This document shows, piece after piece, positions 44,225-56,180 of a stretch of DNA of 64,000 nucleotides. The translations under genes were made by a program, and so were the position numbers. Location: positions 148,657,850 through 148,721,849 of the forward strand of contig CM043949.1 of the NCBI GenBank assembly GCA_014529385.2. Reading direction: 5' to 3'. Under the pieces are notes generated by a model. It was not told the DNA's origin, ran no database searches, and saw nothing but the letters and a program-made list of their open reading frames with translations. Positions within the stretch are counted from its first letter, which is position 1. Each line of letters begins with the position of its first letter. The DNA is from Adiantum capillus-veneris. Its lineage: Eukaryota; Streptophyta; Polypodiopsida; Polypodiales; Pteridaceae.

Positions 44225-44990
44225 AGCAAGCAAATACAACGGTGAATCAAATATGTGATCAGTCCATCCCAAAAGTAGAGATATCGACCCAAAGATTCAC
44301 CTTCCTACCCCTTTCATGAATCAGTCCAGTCCAAAAAAGAACTAATGACCCATGATTGGAGCTCTAATCAACATAGCAAGCAAATATAGTGGTGAATCAA
44401 ACATGTGATCAGTCCATCCCAAAAGTAGAGATATCGACCCAAAGATTCACCTTCCTACCTCCTTTCATGAATCAGTCCAGTCCAAAAAAGAACTAATGAC
44501 CCATGATTGGAGCTCTAATCGGAATAGCAAGCAAATACAGCGGTTAATCAAACATGTGATCAGTCCATCCCAAAAGTAGAGATATCGACCCAAAGATTCA
44601 CCTTTCTACCTCCTTTCATGAATCAGTCGAGTCTAAAAAAGAACTAATGACCCATGATTGGAGCTCTAATCGGAATAGCAAGCAAATACAACGGTGAATC
44701 AAACATGTGATCAGTCCATCCCAAAAGTAGAGATATCGACCCAAAGATTCACCTTTCTATCTCTTTTCAAGAATTAGTTCAGTCCAAAAAAGAACTAATG
44801 ACCCATGATAGAAGTTCTAATCAATATAGCAATCAATTTAGCAAATATAACAGTGAACCAAACATGAGATTAGTCCATCCCAAATGTAGAGATACCGACC
44901 CAAAGATTCACCTTTCTACCTCCTTTCAAGAATCAGTTCAGTCCAAAAAAGAACTAATGATCCATGATCAGAGTTACATTAAGCTTGAAT
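44225..44990 (-). repeat. Tandem array, five units of about 151 bp
   Basis: AGCAAGCAAATAC starts recur at 44225, 44375, 44526, 44677 and (diverged) 44828. Each unit includes GTGATCAGTCCATCCC and GAACTAATGACCCATGA. It lies between the transposase and its presumed promoter, mirroring the 175-bp array at the other end. Confidence 0.9.
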
Positions 44991-45099
44991 GTTTTTTAAA
45001 GACTATTCATTTTTTTACCTTTAGTTTTTCTTCTAAATTTTAAAGGATGACCAAATTTATAGGAAGAGGTGATGTGATGTGATGTCTACTACAGGGTTA

Positions 45100-45240
45100 T
45101 ATAGAGCTGCCAAATATAGAGGGGGTACATGACGGGTCCAGCGGGATTCTTGCTTGTCCCGCCGGGCTTGCCGGGTTTCGTCATAAACCCACCAGGCCTG
45201 CCAGGATTGTTGGTTGTCCCATCAGTTCTACGTTTTCTAC
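45100..45240 (-). promoter_or_regulatory. GC island with TATA-like sequence near the right hAT end
   Basis: CCCGCCGGGCTTGCCGGG-type sequence like that at 37220, followed in the minus direction by CTCTATATAACCC. Suitable as the transposase promoter. Confidence 0.45.
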
Positions 45241-45352
45241 CGGTTTTCGTAAGTCATGACATTAGATATGTTATTAACATGAGAAAAATAGTGATACTCA
45301 CAACAATCATTAACATTTAACAAAATGCATCATCGCGTAATTAAAATCCCTG

Positions 45353-45640
45353 GTTGCTGATATAGCTTACACAGTCTCATATTTATCTGCTTATTCAGTT
45401 GTTTATGTAAATGCTTACATAGTGACAAAAATGTATTCTATTGCCAGGGATAAAGGTTTACAAAGTGAATGTAAGTTGTTTACATAAATGCTTACATAGG
45501 GACAACAATGTATTCTATTCCCAGGGATTAAGGGTTTACAAAGTGAATGTGGGCCATCGAGAGACCGTAGAGCTCTTTAAAGGTGAGAGAATGATGTCAA
45601 AGCTTGAAGATCATGGCTATATATAGTCTCTTGAATATCA
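45353..45640 (+). repeat. Segmental duplication copy Y, part 2, with internal tandem repeat
   Basis: Continues the sequence broken at 37082. A ~73-bp stretch (GTTTATGTAAATGCTTACATAG to ACAAAGTGAATG) is doubled at 45400 and 45473. Confidence 0.8.
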
Positions 45641-47436
45641 TAGCTATGGCAGCTTCCCCCCTGGTATCCATTCCTTTGTTTGCTTGATGGCTCCCTTCTT
45701 TCGTGTGGCAAACCACTTTGTAGACATGGCAAGTTCCTATCCTGCACACTTCCCTGGTGGCTTCGCGTATCACTCTCCTAGCCTTGATCACAAGGTGATG
45801 ATGTCGGCTGGCCACTTGAAACCGATGATGGCAAATCCAAACACTTGTGTGTGAAGGCGTACAAAGTAAAGAAGCTGCCCCCTTAGAAGAAGACTTCCTG
45901 TTGTGAGAACAGCCATAAGCAAACAGATGCAAAACATGAGAGGAAAAAAAAACCCTCAATAGTTTCCTCCCTTGACCTAAGATTTTAATTGCTGTCGTTT
46001 TTACCTAGCTGATGCATTCGCACCCTTCCTTTCATGCTGTCCCCAACCCTTTTTTAGCTACTCTTGGTGGCTCCTTTTTACCTGCTCCCAGCGGCCCACT
46101 GATCCACAATACGTTTCTTCTCCCTCACCTTGTCATGCTATGGAAGCTTGCATATCACAGCTATGGAGACTTTCTTTGTTTCATGCGCTTCATGCCGACC
46201 TCGGCAGCTCTCCCTTCTTTCTCTCAGTAGCGGCGGTTCTTGGTTGGTGACACCTCACCCACACACCAATCTTCATTTACTAATATGGTGGTTTATAGAA
46301 AAATAGTTTAGCCATCAATTCCCACATTAATCACTTGGCTTCAACAACAAGCTTTGCCAAGAACCCGCTTGGCATATCCCTTACATCTTGGACATCAAGC
46401 CCTCGAGCACTTTTGTGCTATCCGAGGTGCACCACATTAGGTATATATTTTGTCCAAAGATTTGCGAGCACAATATTAGTCGTGCATGTCAATCAAGGCA
46501 TCATACTCTCCATGCATATCAACCAAAGCATCCTTAAGAATTATGTCTTCTAAAGTGCACCACATTTTGTGTACATATCAAGCAAAGCGTTGCTAACGGC
46601 CTCAACATGTTTCTCCAATAGTCCTATTTTCTAATGATTCATGCAACAATCAATGCTACCTTGCAACTCTAAGCAAGTGCTTAGCATTGTCAAAGCCATC
46701 TGGTTTATTATTCATAGAAATATTTAGTAGACACAATAGCCGTTGGTTTGACACAAACTTGAGTAAGTGTACAAAAGCTTGTAATTTTCTGATTTTCCAA
46801 TTCTTGCTCACAATACGGTGTGAAGGATTTGGGGGTTGGCCTCTACAACACCTCAAGCCACCACAAAAAAAAGGGATGAAGAGAGTAGATCTCTCAAGAT
46901 AATATAGTATGATCCTTGCTCACAAATTTTGATAGGCTCACTCACACTCAACCTCAACTATCCTCAACTAGCTTCCCCCTATACCGTTAAAACTCCCACC
47001 ATACTTAGATGCACCAAAGGAAGAAAACAGATCACTAAAACTTAAGAAAAAAAAGTGGGGAAAAAAAATGGAAATCTCTGCAATTTTTTTTATTAAACCA
47101 AGGGCTTCATTTCTTTTTAGACACCCTTCCATGTGCTTGCAGAGACTCCATTGGCACTCCCATATATATATGTATATATAACTTTACCAAAACCCATTCA
47201 AATCAAGCCCAATTTGTATCTCACGCTTTTCTTAAAATACAAGAGTGGACATGGTATCCACAATACATTGAGAGGAGGTTGATTTGTATGTTAGCAATCT
47301 CTTCATATACGTGTAGATAGTCCGCATGCATAGTGTCCCCATGTGAGTTGATCATGGAACAATCAACATCTTCATTAATATCTTCACTGGATTTGCTAAT
47401 GGCACAACCATTAGCTTAGGTAACTCTGCAAAACTC
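45641..47436. other. No gene recognised
   Basis: Mixed sequence with short frames on both strands (for example 45597-45959 minus, 46012-46230 plus), none with a domain I recognise. The stretch 45650-46230 is less AT-rich and might hold a decayed gene. Confidence 0.35.
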
Positions 47437-48040
47437 TTAGTTATTTTCAATTTTTGGGCCTTCAATTCGTGAATCATCTCCCAAAGCATCTTGCTTTGTT
47501 GCTAATTTAGCACAAACCTGTTTCCAATATTCTTCGTAGTTTGGTGTCTGCTCATCATTTTCCCTTGCCATATATATATTCATTACTAGCATGCAAAATT
47601 TCTTCTTTAAAGTACTCCCTGTAACCTTCATATTCCCTGTCAAGATCTTCAAATTGTGTAGTCAAACTTGGAATAACCAACCACTCAAATGATTTCACCA
47701 TAAGCTCCTATGGAACCTCAGAGCCCGCATTTCCATCTCATAATAGGAAAGGTATCCTATCGGATCATAGCACTTGAACATATTGCACTCATCGTATGTA
47801 GAGGCTAATGCCTCTTCTACAACATCTTCTAATTTCTTCTACTTCAATTCATGTGTATGCGCATTGATTGATACTGCTTCAATCATGCCATCAATTTTAC
47901 AAAATTCAGAGTATTGTGTACCTCTTCAAAGAAGTATGTCAAACTTATATTTGAAAGTTTTTGTAAAATCTCCTACACTCCTTGCTACGGCTCCATCTTC
48001 TCTCTCTCACCACGGTCGGTTCGTGTCGGGTTCACCAAAA
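47437..48040 (-). pseudogene. Interior start of a decayed LTR retroelement
   Basis: Minus-strand text after the putative PBS is frameshifted but shows protein-like fragments (PSLTTQFEDLD, EGYREYFKEEI, YWKQVCAKLATKQD). It could be a gag start, though no zinc knuckle or protease motif confirms it. Tentative. Confidence 0.3.
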
Positions 48041-48640
48041 ATGTCCGAGAGCGCGGCTCTCCAAGGTCGACTGGGAAAGCGCCCGGACTGGGAAAGCGAC
48101 CGGCTTCTGGCTGTGAGAGAGTTGAGAGAGATAGAGACAACCAGACTGAAATAGAGAGAAACAACCCTGATTTCATTCAATTTCCCAATTCAGGTACAAA
48201 AGATGGGTGAAATCAATCTAGGGCATTCATGAAAACGTAAAAGAAACCCTGGGTAGTGATAAAATCCCAAGCACTAGCACCCAAACACGGTGGATTTCCG
48301 CTGCCTGGTCCTCTGATCAATCATATGGTCGATTCTTGCCTATCATATGCTCAAGCCATCGTTGACAACATGCACCCGAGCCTGTAGTGATCACAGACTA
48401 GCGATGTACCAAGCTTTAGAATCCATCCTTTTTGCACCAATGCTTGCCTAAACCCTCCTTTGTTTACATGATCTATATAATCCGTTCCAAAAAGAGATTC
48501 GCAAAAAGCTTCTTTATCATCTTTTTCCTCTTAACCTTTGTCGAGAGCGTGAGACGAGCCAAAATAAATGCTCTCCTTTGTTGAGAGAGAGCATGGAGGA
48601 AAATAGTGCATGAGAGAGAGAGAGAGAGAGAGAATCCGTG
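48021..48640 (-). repeat. Probable 5' LTR with adjacent PBS-like sequence
   Basis: On the minus strand a stretch with an LTR-like leader (AATTGAATGAAATCAGGG, TCCCAGTCCGGGCG) ends CTCTCGGACA at 48042 and is followed by TTTTTGGTGAACCCGACA, the spacing expected of a primer binding site. The outer LTR end could not be fixed and no second LTR lies in the window. Confidence 0.4.
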
Positions 48641-50005
48641 TCAAAGAAACCAACAACCCTTATTGCATCTCGTCTTTGTTTTTCCTACTCTCATGCTAAA
48701 ACAAGTTGAAGCCTCAGAAACGAAGAAGCGGGCCTACATTCCAGTTTCATAGAAAACCGCAGAAAAAAAAATTCTCCCTTTCCCTTTTTTTCCTCCCTCC
48801 TACTTTCTCGGAGCTAAAACAAAACTACTGCCTTCTAAAATTTCCTTTTTTTCTTTGAACCACTTTCTTTAACTTTTGCATGACTTTCCTTTTGTGAACC
48901 TAAGTCTTCTTTTGGAAATCCCCCCCTCCCCCTCTCCCCCCCCCCCCCCTTTTTTTGGCCTGCCCAAAGGGCAAAGGCTATAGAGATCACTTCTCTTTTT
49001 GCTTACTAAAATACGAAAAAGGTTGAGTTGTATTTTTAAGCATTTTTTGACATGTCAAAAATGTTGATTGGTTGAAATGAGATAGTGGGTACTCATTGAA
49101 ATGAATTGTGTGAATCTAATGATGGGCATGCCTTGAGTTTTGAAATATAAAATGAACTCTAGTATATCAAGGAAAAGATTTTGGGCTGCCTAATGCCTTA
49201 TGCCTTTGAGAGCATGAAACGTTGACATTAAATGATAAAGTCTTAAAGGCTCCACAAATCTTTAGAAGCCTTAGAAGCCTTAAAGTCACCTTTTCATTTT
49301 GAAATTTGTGTTACCTCACCTTTTTATTTTGAAAATTTGGTTCACCCCTTAAAACTTGAGGTAATAGATTAAAGTTGTCATTTTTGTTAGTTAAAACTTT
49401 ATGGAAGGAATTTATCATTTGGGGCTTTAACCTTTAAAGATTTTTTATTTTTACTTTTAAAGATTTTAAAACTAAGTTTAGAAGTTAAAGATGTAGAACT
49501 TTTAAAGTTTGGTCTCCAATGATCCAATGATCCAATGAGGACCTAGAGTTTTTTTTTTATTAGAAGGTAAAATTTTGGATTAAAGAAAGTGAAAATGTTA
49601 CATGGATCCACAAGTAGGGAGAGGGTCATCCCGAGACGCTAGAGTCTTAGAACTTAGAACTTTAAAGCTTTTAAAGTGAGATTTACAACTTAGGGATCTA
49701 CAGAGATTTTAAAAATGTAGAGTTTTTAAAGTGAGGTGTAGAGCATAAAGATCTAAAGCTTAGGGTGTAGAGCTTAAGGGTGTTCTTTTAATTCAATTCT
49801 ATGTGCACGCTTATGTTTTTTTTTTCAAAAGCTTAGAGATGTAGTGATTTTAAAGTGGGATCTACCCTCAGACAAACAAGGCCTAAAATTGACGCCTACT
49901 TTTTTTGTCAATGGCTATTTTGCCTATCAAAACAATCTCAAAATTGTCTGTCATTTTTTGTATTTATATCTTTAAGTTAACGTTATATATGACCAATTAT
50001 ATAAG
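48641..50005. other. No gene recognised; C-rich tract and AT-rich repeats
   Basis: A poly-C/CT tract lies at 48919-48950. 49250-49860 is rich in TTTTAAAG and TTAGAACTT steps, a degenerate simple repeat. No coding content. Confidence 0.5.
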
Positions 50006-51180
50006 TTGATTGCATTACACAAAGCATATGAAAGGGGGTTTGAAAAATTGGATGTCAAAAAGAAATTTTTATCATGCCTTGGCAGGCCTTGTGATTTTAT
50101 CACTTGTTGCACTAGCGAAGGGCTAGTGGGATTTCTTGAGGCTCCTCTCTCACCCTCCTTGAAGATAAAAGAGAGGGCTTTTGTGGCCCCCTTTCATGTT
50201 AACATGTCCATGAAGAGCCACCAACAATTGCTGCAAACATCGAGAAAAACCATTAAATGTAGCACCTGCATCATCGAGGCAACCACTTGTGAATCCAACA
50301 AAACTTGTAGGCTCTTCATTTTAAATTCAAATCGGGTGCAATAAACTCCAACCAAGTCCGGCACTTGTCATACATCATCAAGCACGAAGGTCAACTCCAA
50401 CCTATTTAACCATATTTGCCATGTTCGAAGATCGTAAAATTTTGCCATGATCCCAAAACTGAATCCCATATTTCTATCATTGCTTCTCACATATAAATAC
50501 TCTAATCCAAGTATTGGTTTGCCTCAATTACACAAATTGCATAAAATGATTCCGATCTTTTATTTTTCTATCATACTCGAGAAATGGCACGACAACGTCG
50601 CAATGTCCTTATGCTAAAGTTGCATGAGGATTAATTAACATAAAGAAAAATAGGTGAAGTAAATAATTATTCTCAACATAATTTAACGGATAAGTTATAT
50701 AATTTTACGTTTTATATATAATGCATGCATATGTACATTGTAGAGAATGTTTCCTTGCATGTAAGTACATGCAATACCATAGCCAGATTCATTCCGAGGC
50801 CCGGACGCGCAGGGCTATCAGCTATATTGCAAGGTACACACTCGTTCTGCAGACCAGCGCAGAGGATGGTGACACCGTCATCTCTCTCTCCCTCTCTCTT
50901 TTTGTCCACCATTGCCACTTGCTATGCCACACCCTCTAACAGTACCTGCTCCATAAAGCCTGCGTGCTTTGAGCCCTGGCTCCTCTGCTTTGAGAAACCC
51001 CACAACGGAGCAAGCATCGCATCCCCTGCTATCTACCGCCTGCTGCAAGGATTTCATGGCAGGCATTCGATGGCAAGGAAAATGAAGCTCTACGGCCTAC
51101 CTACTAGAGGCAGATCGATCAAAACCCATTCCTCTTCCAAGGAATCCGAAGGATCTTGGAACTTTTAAAACAAAATATGT
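50006..51180 (+). other. Two unassigned frames of 112 and 147 codons
   Basis: 50006-50344 has several Cys (CDFITCC, CSTCIIEATTC) and 50725-51168 is less AT-rich than its surroundings. Neither shows a domain I recognise, and codon choice is not convincing. They are listed only so the stretch is accounted for. Confidence 0.15.
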
Positions 51181-51280
51181 CTGTTGTCTCCATCGTTATC
51201 CCTCCCCATTGCTACCTTTGCTCAGAGTTCGCACTTGTATCTCTCTTTCTCCCCCTCTTTGCTGTCACACAGACCATCTC

Positions 51281-51292
51281 CCCCCCCCCCCC

Positions 51293-51342
<50 letters not shown>

Positions 51343-51345
51343 TTA
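51281..51345. repeat. Poly-C, (CT)n, (CA)n compound microsatellite
   Basis: A C run of about 21 bases, then about 12 CT units, then about 8 CA units. Confidence 0.96.
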
Positions 51346-52690
51346 CCGTCGCCCCCAAAAAATGCTACCTTGCGACGTCGCACACAAAAAAATCGCATGG
51401 GCTGCAGCTTGGGCACGGGATTCGAATAAGAGAAGAAGAACAAGAAGAATAGAGAGAGAGAGAGAGCCTCATCTGCACGTCGACCACACCCAAAAGATCT
51501 TCTTGTTCTCTCCTCTCCTCTCTCCTCCACGTGCCCCTTCCCATATTTTTAATTTCGAAGGCATGGAAGAATTTGAGGTTGATTCCGCTCCGGGCCTATT
51601 GGGTCTATGAAGATTTTATAGTAGTAGTCTCTCATTTTGGTTGCAGACACAATGAGGGAGCATGATGTAAGTTTTCAAAAAGCAGGTGCAAACCTACAAC
51701 TGAGCAAATTCAAAAGTCTTACAAAAATTTCACAATGGTAACTTTTACTAAAGTCTATGAGCAATAGAAAACGAACATAGCTATTTTAACAAAATTTTCT
51801 CCTTGGTTACAAGCGTAGAAGACCTCCAAACTTTGATTATTAGGAGTTTATTTTTACCTTTTCCCGCATAATGGATTCAAAATGGACATACTGGATGTGT
51901 TGTTGCACGATAATGCTAAGTTTAAACCAATTGAAACATGAAGCTAGCCAATCCTAAGCAACAAGTTATAAACTAAATAGAATGGCCAAACCCTAACACT
52001 TTAACCTAAGCATTTAGGTCTAAACTAACCCTACATCCCATGTAGTAGACACCATCAATATTTAGTGACTTGTAATGATCTATGAAGGGTAGTCTACTGC
52101 CATGCCATCTGTTTGAAGAAGACATTGCTATTAAGCAGTAGATCTCACTCCCACCCTTAGTCTAAAAATTTTCTCAAGCTCCAAAAATTACAAAGTTTTG
52201 TTATGAAATTGATGCACATCTCCGAACTCTGTGAATCATTTGTGCAGGAACTGAAGCACACCTTGGTAACAGTTCACAACAGTGTAACAACACATATCAA
52301 ACACATTGTACGAACGATTATACGAGAGGGAATTGATGGGTTTGAATCTATTCTTTTGGACATCTTACAATAGGCAAGTTTGGATATATGTTTACAAAGG
52401 TGGCAATACAAATCCCCTAAGCTCTAATGACTCTACTAGATTTGTGTCTGTCTCTAAAACGTCATTGTAGCCTATCCACATGGCATATGGAGTTATGTGC
52501 ACATGCGCCCATTTGGCATGCTTGTATCCTTTATGTTTGTGTGGTTGTCATGCATGAATCAAATTTGTGTCCTTGTTTTGATTGTTTTACATTTTAAGTT
52601 CTTCGAGTCATGTAACTTAGTAGGCGTGGCCAATTTTGTTTGAGCTACTTAATTAAAGGATATCTATACTCCCTAGAAAATTAAAGTAAA
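51346..52690. other. No gene recognised
   Basis: Moderately GC-rich to 51610, then AT-rich. Short frames only. Confidence 0.45.
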
Positions 52691-52877
52691 ATACCAATGC
52701 TAGCAATGTGGAGGAGGGAGAGAGAGAAAGAGATGTGCTACACATCAGGACTAGACCAGAGAGAAAGATAGAGAGAGAGAGAGATATTTTGGGTCTACAA
52801 TGCATGAGGACGTGTGTGATGCGGGGACAATGCGAGATCCCGGGGGATATCGTGTGTCATGTTAACATTAGTTCTGT

Positions 52878-54145
52878 AATTGGACACTTAAGTTTCCTGA
52901 GACACTAAAGTGTCCTGTTTTTCTACCAAGACAATTTATTTGTCAAGCTAGAAAGAAGTTTTTTACACCTTTCTTCTACCATAGACTGGTTATGAGGGAA
53001 AGAAAACACTGGATGTTTTTCCATATCAAAATACAATCTGTATGGAGAGAATTTTGGTAAGTTCTAAGACATAAATTTTAGTAAAATTTCAAGCTGTTTT
53101 GCCAAAAAAATCATAAAATTATTATATCTTTTTGTAGAGGTGTCTTTTTTTATGTTTATAAAAGCCAAGTGTTAGCACTTATATAGTGTTACCAAAACAA
53201 TGGAATTCACTTCAAAGATAAGTTTTAAAGGCACATACAAGCTATAGACATAATTTCATACTTGAGCACGTGCTAAATAAGAGCATAATTTTGGTGTTCC
53301 AAAGGTCCCCTCATGAAATTGGTACTATTCGAGTGCAATTTGACAACTACAAATGACTTTATATGTCTAAACCAAGAAACTATGTATTTTTTGGGCTCCC
53401 TAACTCAATTAAATCTCACTGCTTGAACTCTATCTTGAATTTTTTATCAAGAAAAAACTCTTGAAAATCTTGAGTTCTCCATATAACATTGAAAACAAGG
53501 TTTTAAGCACCCCAATTGTGTATGTACCACGTAATTTGATACATTTAGTTGATTTACAAGAAAAGTTTGATATTATTTGAGGTTTTGAATGCTTATGTCT
53601 CAAGAATGAAAATATAAAAGGTTTCTGTTATGCAGATAATTGTTGCATACCAAAGCCCTTCTACTTGCCACCTTGAGTGCTCAATGGAAAGGGCAAGCAA
53701 TGTATCACTTTTTAAAACTCACAAATACATCAAAAAAATATTTTTCTTTGTATACAACGATATGCTTGAAATGACCATGTCAAACACATGGAACTTTCCA
53801 TTATTTTATATACTTCAAAGTCAAGTTTTTTTCACATGAAACTTTCAATTATCTATAGCAAAATTGTGGAAGAGTCGCTTAAAATTTTCTACAAGGTCGC
53901 TTCATTTTTTCTTAAGCTTATAAAGGCGATTTCTTCAAAGCGTCAATTGCAATCTTACGAGGGTCAACTTGATGAGTATAGTTATTGATCATGATAGATT
54001 CTAAAATGCAAGATTATATTTTTAAAATACTCTCTAGTTAACATATTTAAGCATATCAAGAGGGTTTTCTTAAATAAACCGTCTAATGCAAGTAGCATTT
54101 AATTTAAATTTGTTAAAATGGACACTTAAAGTGTCCTCTTTTGGT
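52878..54145. other. Possible DNA element bounded by GGACACTTA palindromes
   Basis: GGACACTTAAGTTTCC...ACTAAAGTGTCC at 52882 and GGACACTTAAAGTGTCC at 54119, both followed by CT(G/T)TTTT..TACCAA, enclose 1.25 kb of AT-rich noncoding DNA. Target duplications could not be assigned. Confidence 0.25.
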
Positions 54146-54695
54146 ACCAAACTAGTGTTAAGGAGGGATTTGTTCCCTCAAAGATTACACGCTATTGGAG
54201 GTCATGGTGGCATGGACAATAGGGAACATGAGGGTTTGTGTGTGCTTGTTTGCAAGTGATCCTGGCTCTTTGTGTTTTTGTGGCATCGTGTGACACATAG
54301 ATGTAGAAGGGAAGGGAACCGAGGACGGTATTGAGCTCAGTTGCCACTATCGAGGGCAGACGGGACAAAACCATGGGCAAAGGCAAAAAGGGCATGTTTG
54401 TTTGTGCACGAACATGGGACAAAGGGAGTGTTGTGGTTTCTTCAAGCTTGTGAGATGGAATCTTCGCGCAAGAGGGAAGCAAGCTCTATTTTAAAAAAAA
54501 TCATATGTGTATCTTATGAGGCAAAAATGTTGCCTTGATGCATTGGCTTCGCTGAATTGACTTGTGCAAAGTTGAGAAGGTCCCTAGCATCTCATTTCTC
54601 TTGAAGGGAGGTCGTGCATCTTGCATTTGAAAATGACGCATGAAGAGAAACAAGCGCAGAGGCGACCTAAGAGGAGGGCTCTACAGACCACGCAA
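54146..54695. other. No gene recognised
   Basis: Frames of 65-96 codons on both strands without a known motif. Confidence 0.4.
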
Positions 54696-54696
54696 T

Positions 54697-54699
<3 letters not shown>

Positions 54700-54757
<58 letters not shown>
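54700..54757. repeat. (GA)n microsatellite
   Basis: About 29 GA units. Confidence 0.96.
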
Positions 54758-54763
<6 letters not shown>

Positions 54764-54869
54764 TGCCATGTTTGGATGAAAGGGCACTGAATCCCGATAC
54801 CAATTCCTTTTCTTTCGGATGGAATCTAGAAAATTAATAACTTGGTTTTTGAATTAAATAGACAGAGCA

Positions 54870-55116
54870 GTACTGTGGTGTGTGGTCGTGTAGAGTCCGG
54901 CCACCTAGTGTGGTCGGACATGTAATGGTTGTAACCAACTCTCTAGCATAAATAAGGAGGTGCTTGCTCTAGGCAAGGCACGCTCATTTGGGGTTTTACT
55001 CTTGTCCACATGTGAGCACACCACATTGGTGGAGGAGACGGGCAGTTAGGGCCGTTTCTTGTTGGGGTTCTTTTGTGCTTCTTTCACCTAGCTATGGTGT
55101 TCTTGTTTGATAATGG

Positions 55117-55160
<44 letters not shown>
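54870..55160 (+). repeat. LTR/PBS-like repeat, copy 1, ending in (GA)n
   Basis: GTGTGGTCGTGTAGAG, CGGCCACCTA, a TATA-like GCATAAATAAGG, then CACCACATTGGTGGAGGAGAC and finally a GA tract (55119-55157). The same order occurs at 61905-62212. CACA followed by TTGGTGGAGGAGAC looks like an LTR end plus primer site. The two copies are clearly diverged. Confidence 0.45.
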
Positions 55161-55590
55161 AGATTCTCGCACACACCACAGTAGTATGTATTACTATATC
55201 CTCTTTTGGTTTAGGCCAAAAATCTTACTCTTATTTCACCTTAAGCTTCTTTTAGTTCTTTCCCCAGTTCTTTTGACCATGTAGCTTTTGTTTTGTTTTT
55301 TGTATAGTTCTCTATGGGGTATCAAACGAATAAGATGATTATTGTTTTAGCCTTATGTCATTCTTTCTGGACTACATAAGTAGTCATTAGTGAAGGGTGG
55401 ATTTTTGGATGCAAATCTGAACCATTGGAACAAGGTGAAGAGGCACGAAGGCCTGCTAAGTTAACGGAGGAATGAGACTTATGGAAAGTAAGATTAAATG
55501 AGTGCTTACAATCACGTGAAATTCTTGTTGTGTTTTGATATAAAATTATATTATCTATTATTCATATAGAAATATAATCACAAATGGTTT
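55161..55590. other. No feature recognised
   Basis: Plain noncoding sequence; no domain or repeat recognised. Confidence 0.4.
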
Positions 55591-56180
55591 ATATATTAAA
55601 AAAAGATCCACTTAAATAATGAGGTGAAAGATGCACATTGCACATTATCATTTGAAAACAAAATAAAATGAAAAAAATAAAATATACATACATGAGCTAA
55701 ATTCACAAGACTCGAGGACAAAAACCTAATACTCTTTGCTCAACCTCTCTCTTCATTCACAAGGGACCTAGGTAGCTCTATAACATTTATTTTGTATGAT
55801 TTTGAGATCCAATGAGTTGTAGTGTAGTGGTAGAGTTGTTAAGTACGTAGCTGTTGGATTCAGTTCAATGACACCAGTCCACGTTTCATGCTAAAAAGTA
55901 GATGATAGAACTGCTCCTCCGAGAAGGAGAAGGCTTGTTGTTTTTTTCGTGGGTCCAAAGAAGTAAAATCTCTTTCTGTGCCAATGGACAGTCTCCGTGG
56001 TGAAGGCACATTTCTTTTTTAATGTCTTGCATCGACTCTCGTGAACCCAACCTTAATCTCGAATAGCTTATGTTTCCAAAAATCCACTTAATTAATAAGG
56101 TGAAAGGTGCATATTACACATTATTATTTGAAAACAAAATAAAATGAAAAAAATATAAGCAATAAAATATAAAATAAAAA
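55591..56180. repeat. Dispersed direct repeat of about 85 bp, two copies
   Basis: ATCCACTTAA(A/T)TAAT(G)AGGTGAAAG(A/G)TGCA through AAAACAAAATAAAATGAAAAAAAT occurs at about 55605-55685 and again at 56085-56155. Confidence 0.75.
55812..55885 (+). ncRNA. tRNA-like (SINE-type) promoter remnant
   Basis: GAGTTGTAGTGTAGTGGTAGAG resembles the 5' arm and A box of plant tRNA-Asp or tRNA-Gly, and GGATTCAGTTCAATG further on is a weak B-box candidate. The acceptor and anticodon stems do not pair well, so it is not an intact tRNA gene. Confidence 0.3.

Larger units (their letters stand above)
37083..45352. mobile_element. Large hAT-family DNA transposon carrying kinase-like and RING genes
   Basis: Begins CAGGGATTTCAAAA at 37083. 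Its last bases, read from the right, are CAGGGATTTTAATT, so the termini are inverted repeats of about 25 imperfect bases of the hAT type. GTTGCTAA (37075-37082) and GTTGCTGA (45353-45360) form an 8-bp target duplication with one change. The uninterrupted pre-insertion sequence is seen at 28845 (GGGAGTTGCTGATATAGC), confirming both borders. Inside: a GC island with TATA and a 175-bp array at the left, a kinase-like gene and a coiled-coil/RING gene (plus), a decayed hAT transposase (minus), and a 151-bp array and second promoter-like region at the right. Confidence 0.9.

Noticed and set aside
46012-46230. 72-codon hydrophobic frame considered as a membrane protein
   Set aside because: Too short, no start context or homologous neighbour; not distinguishable from chance.
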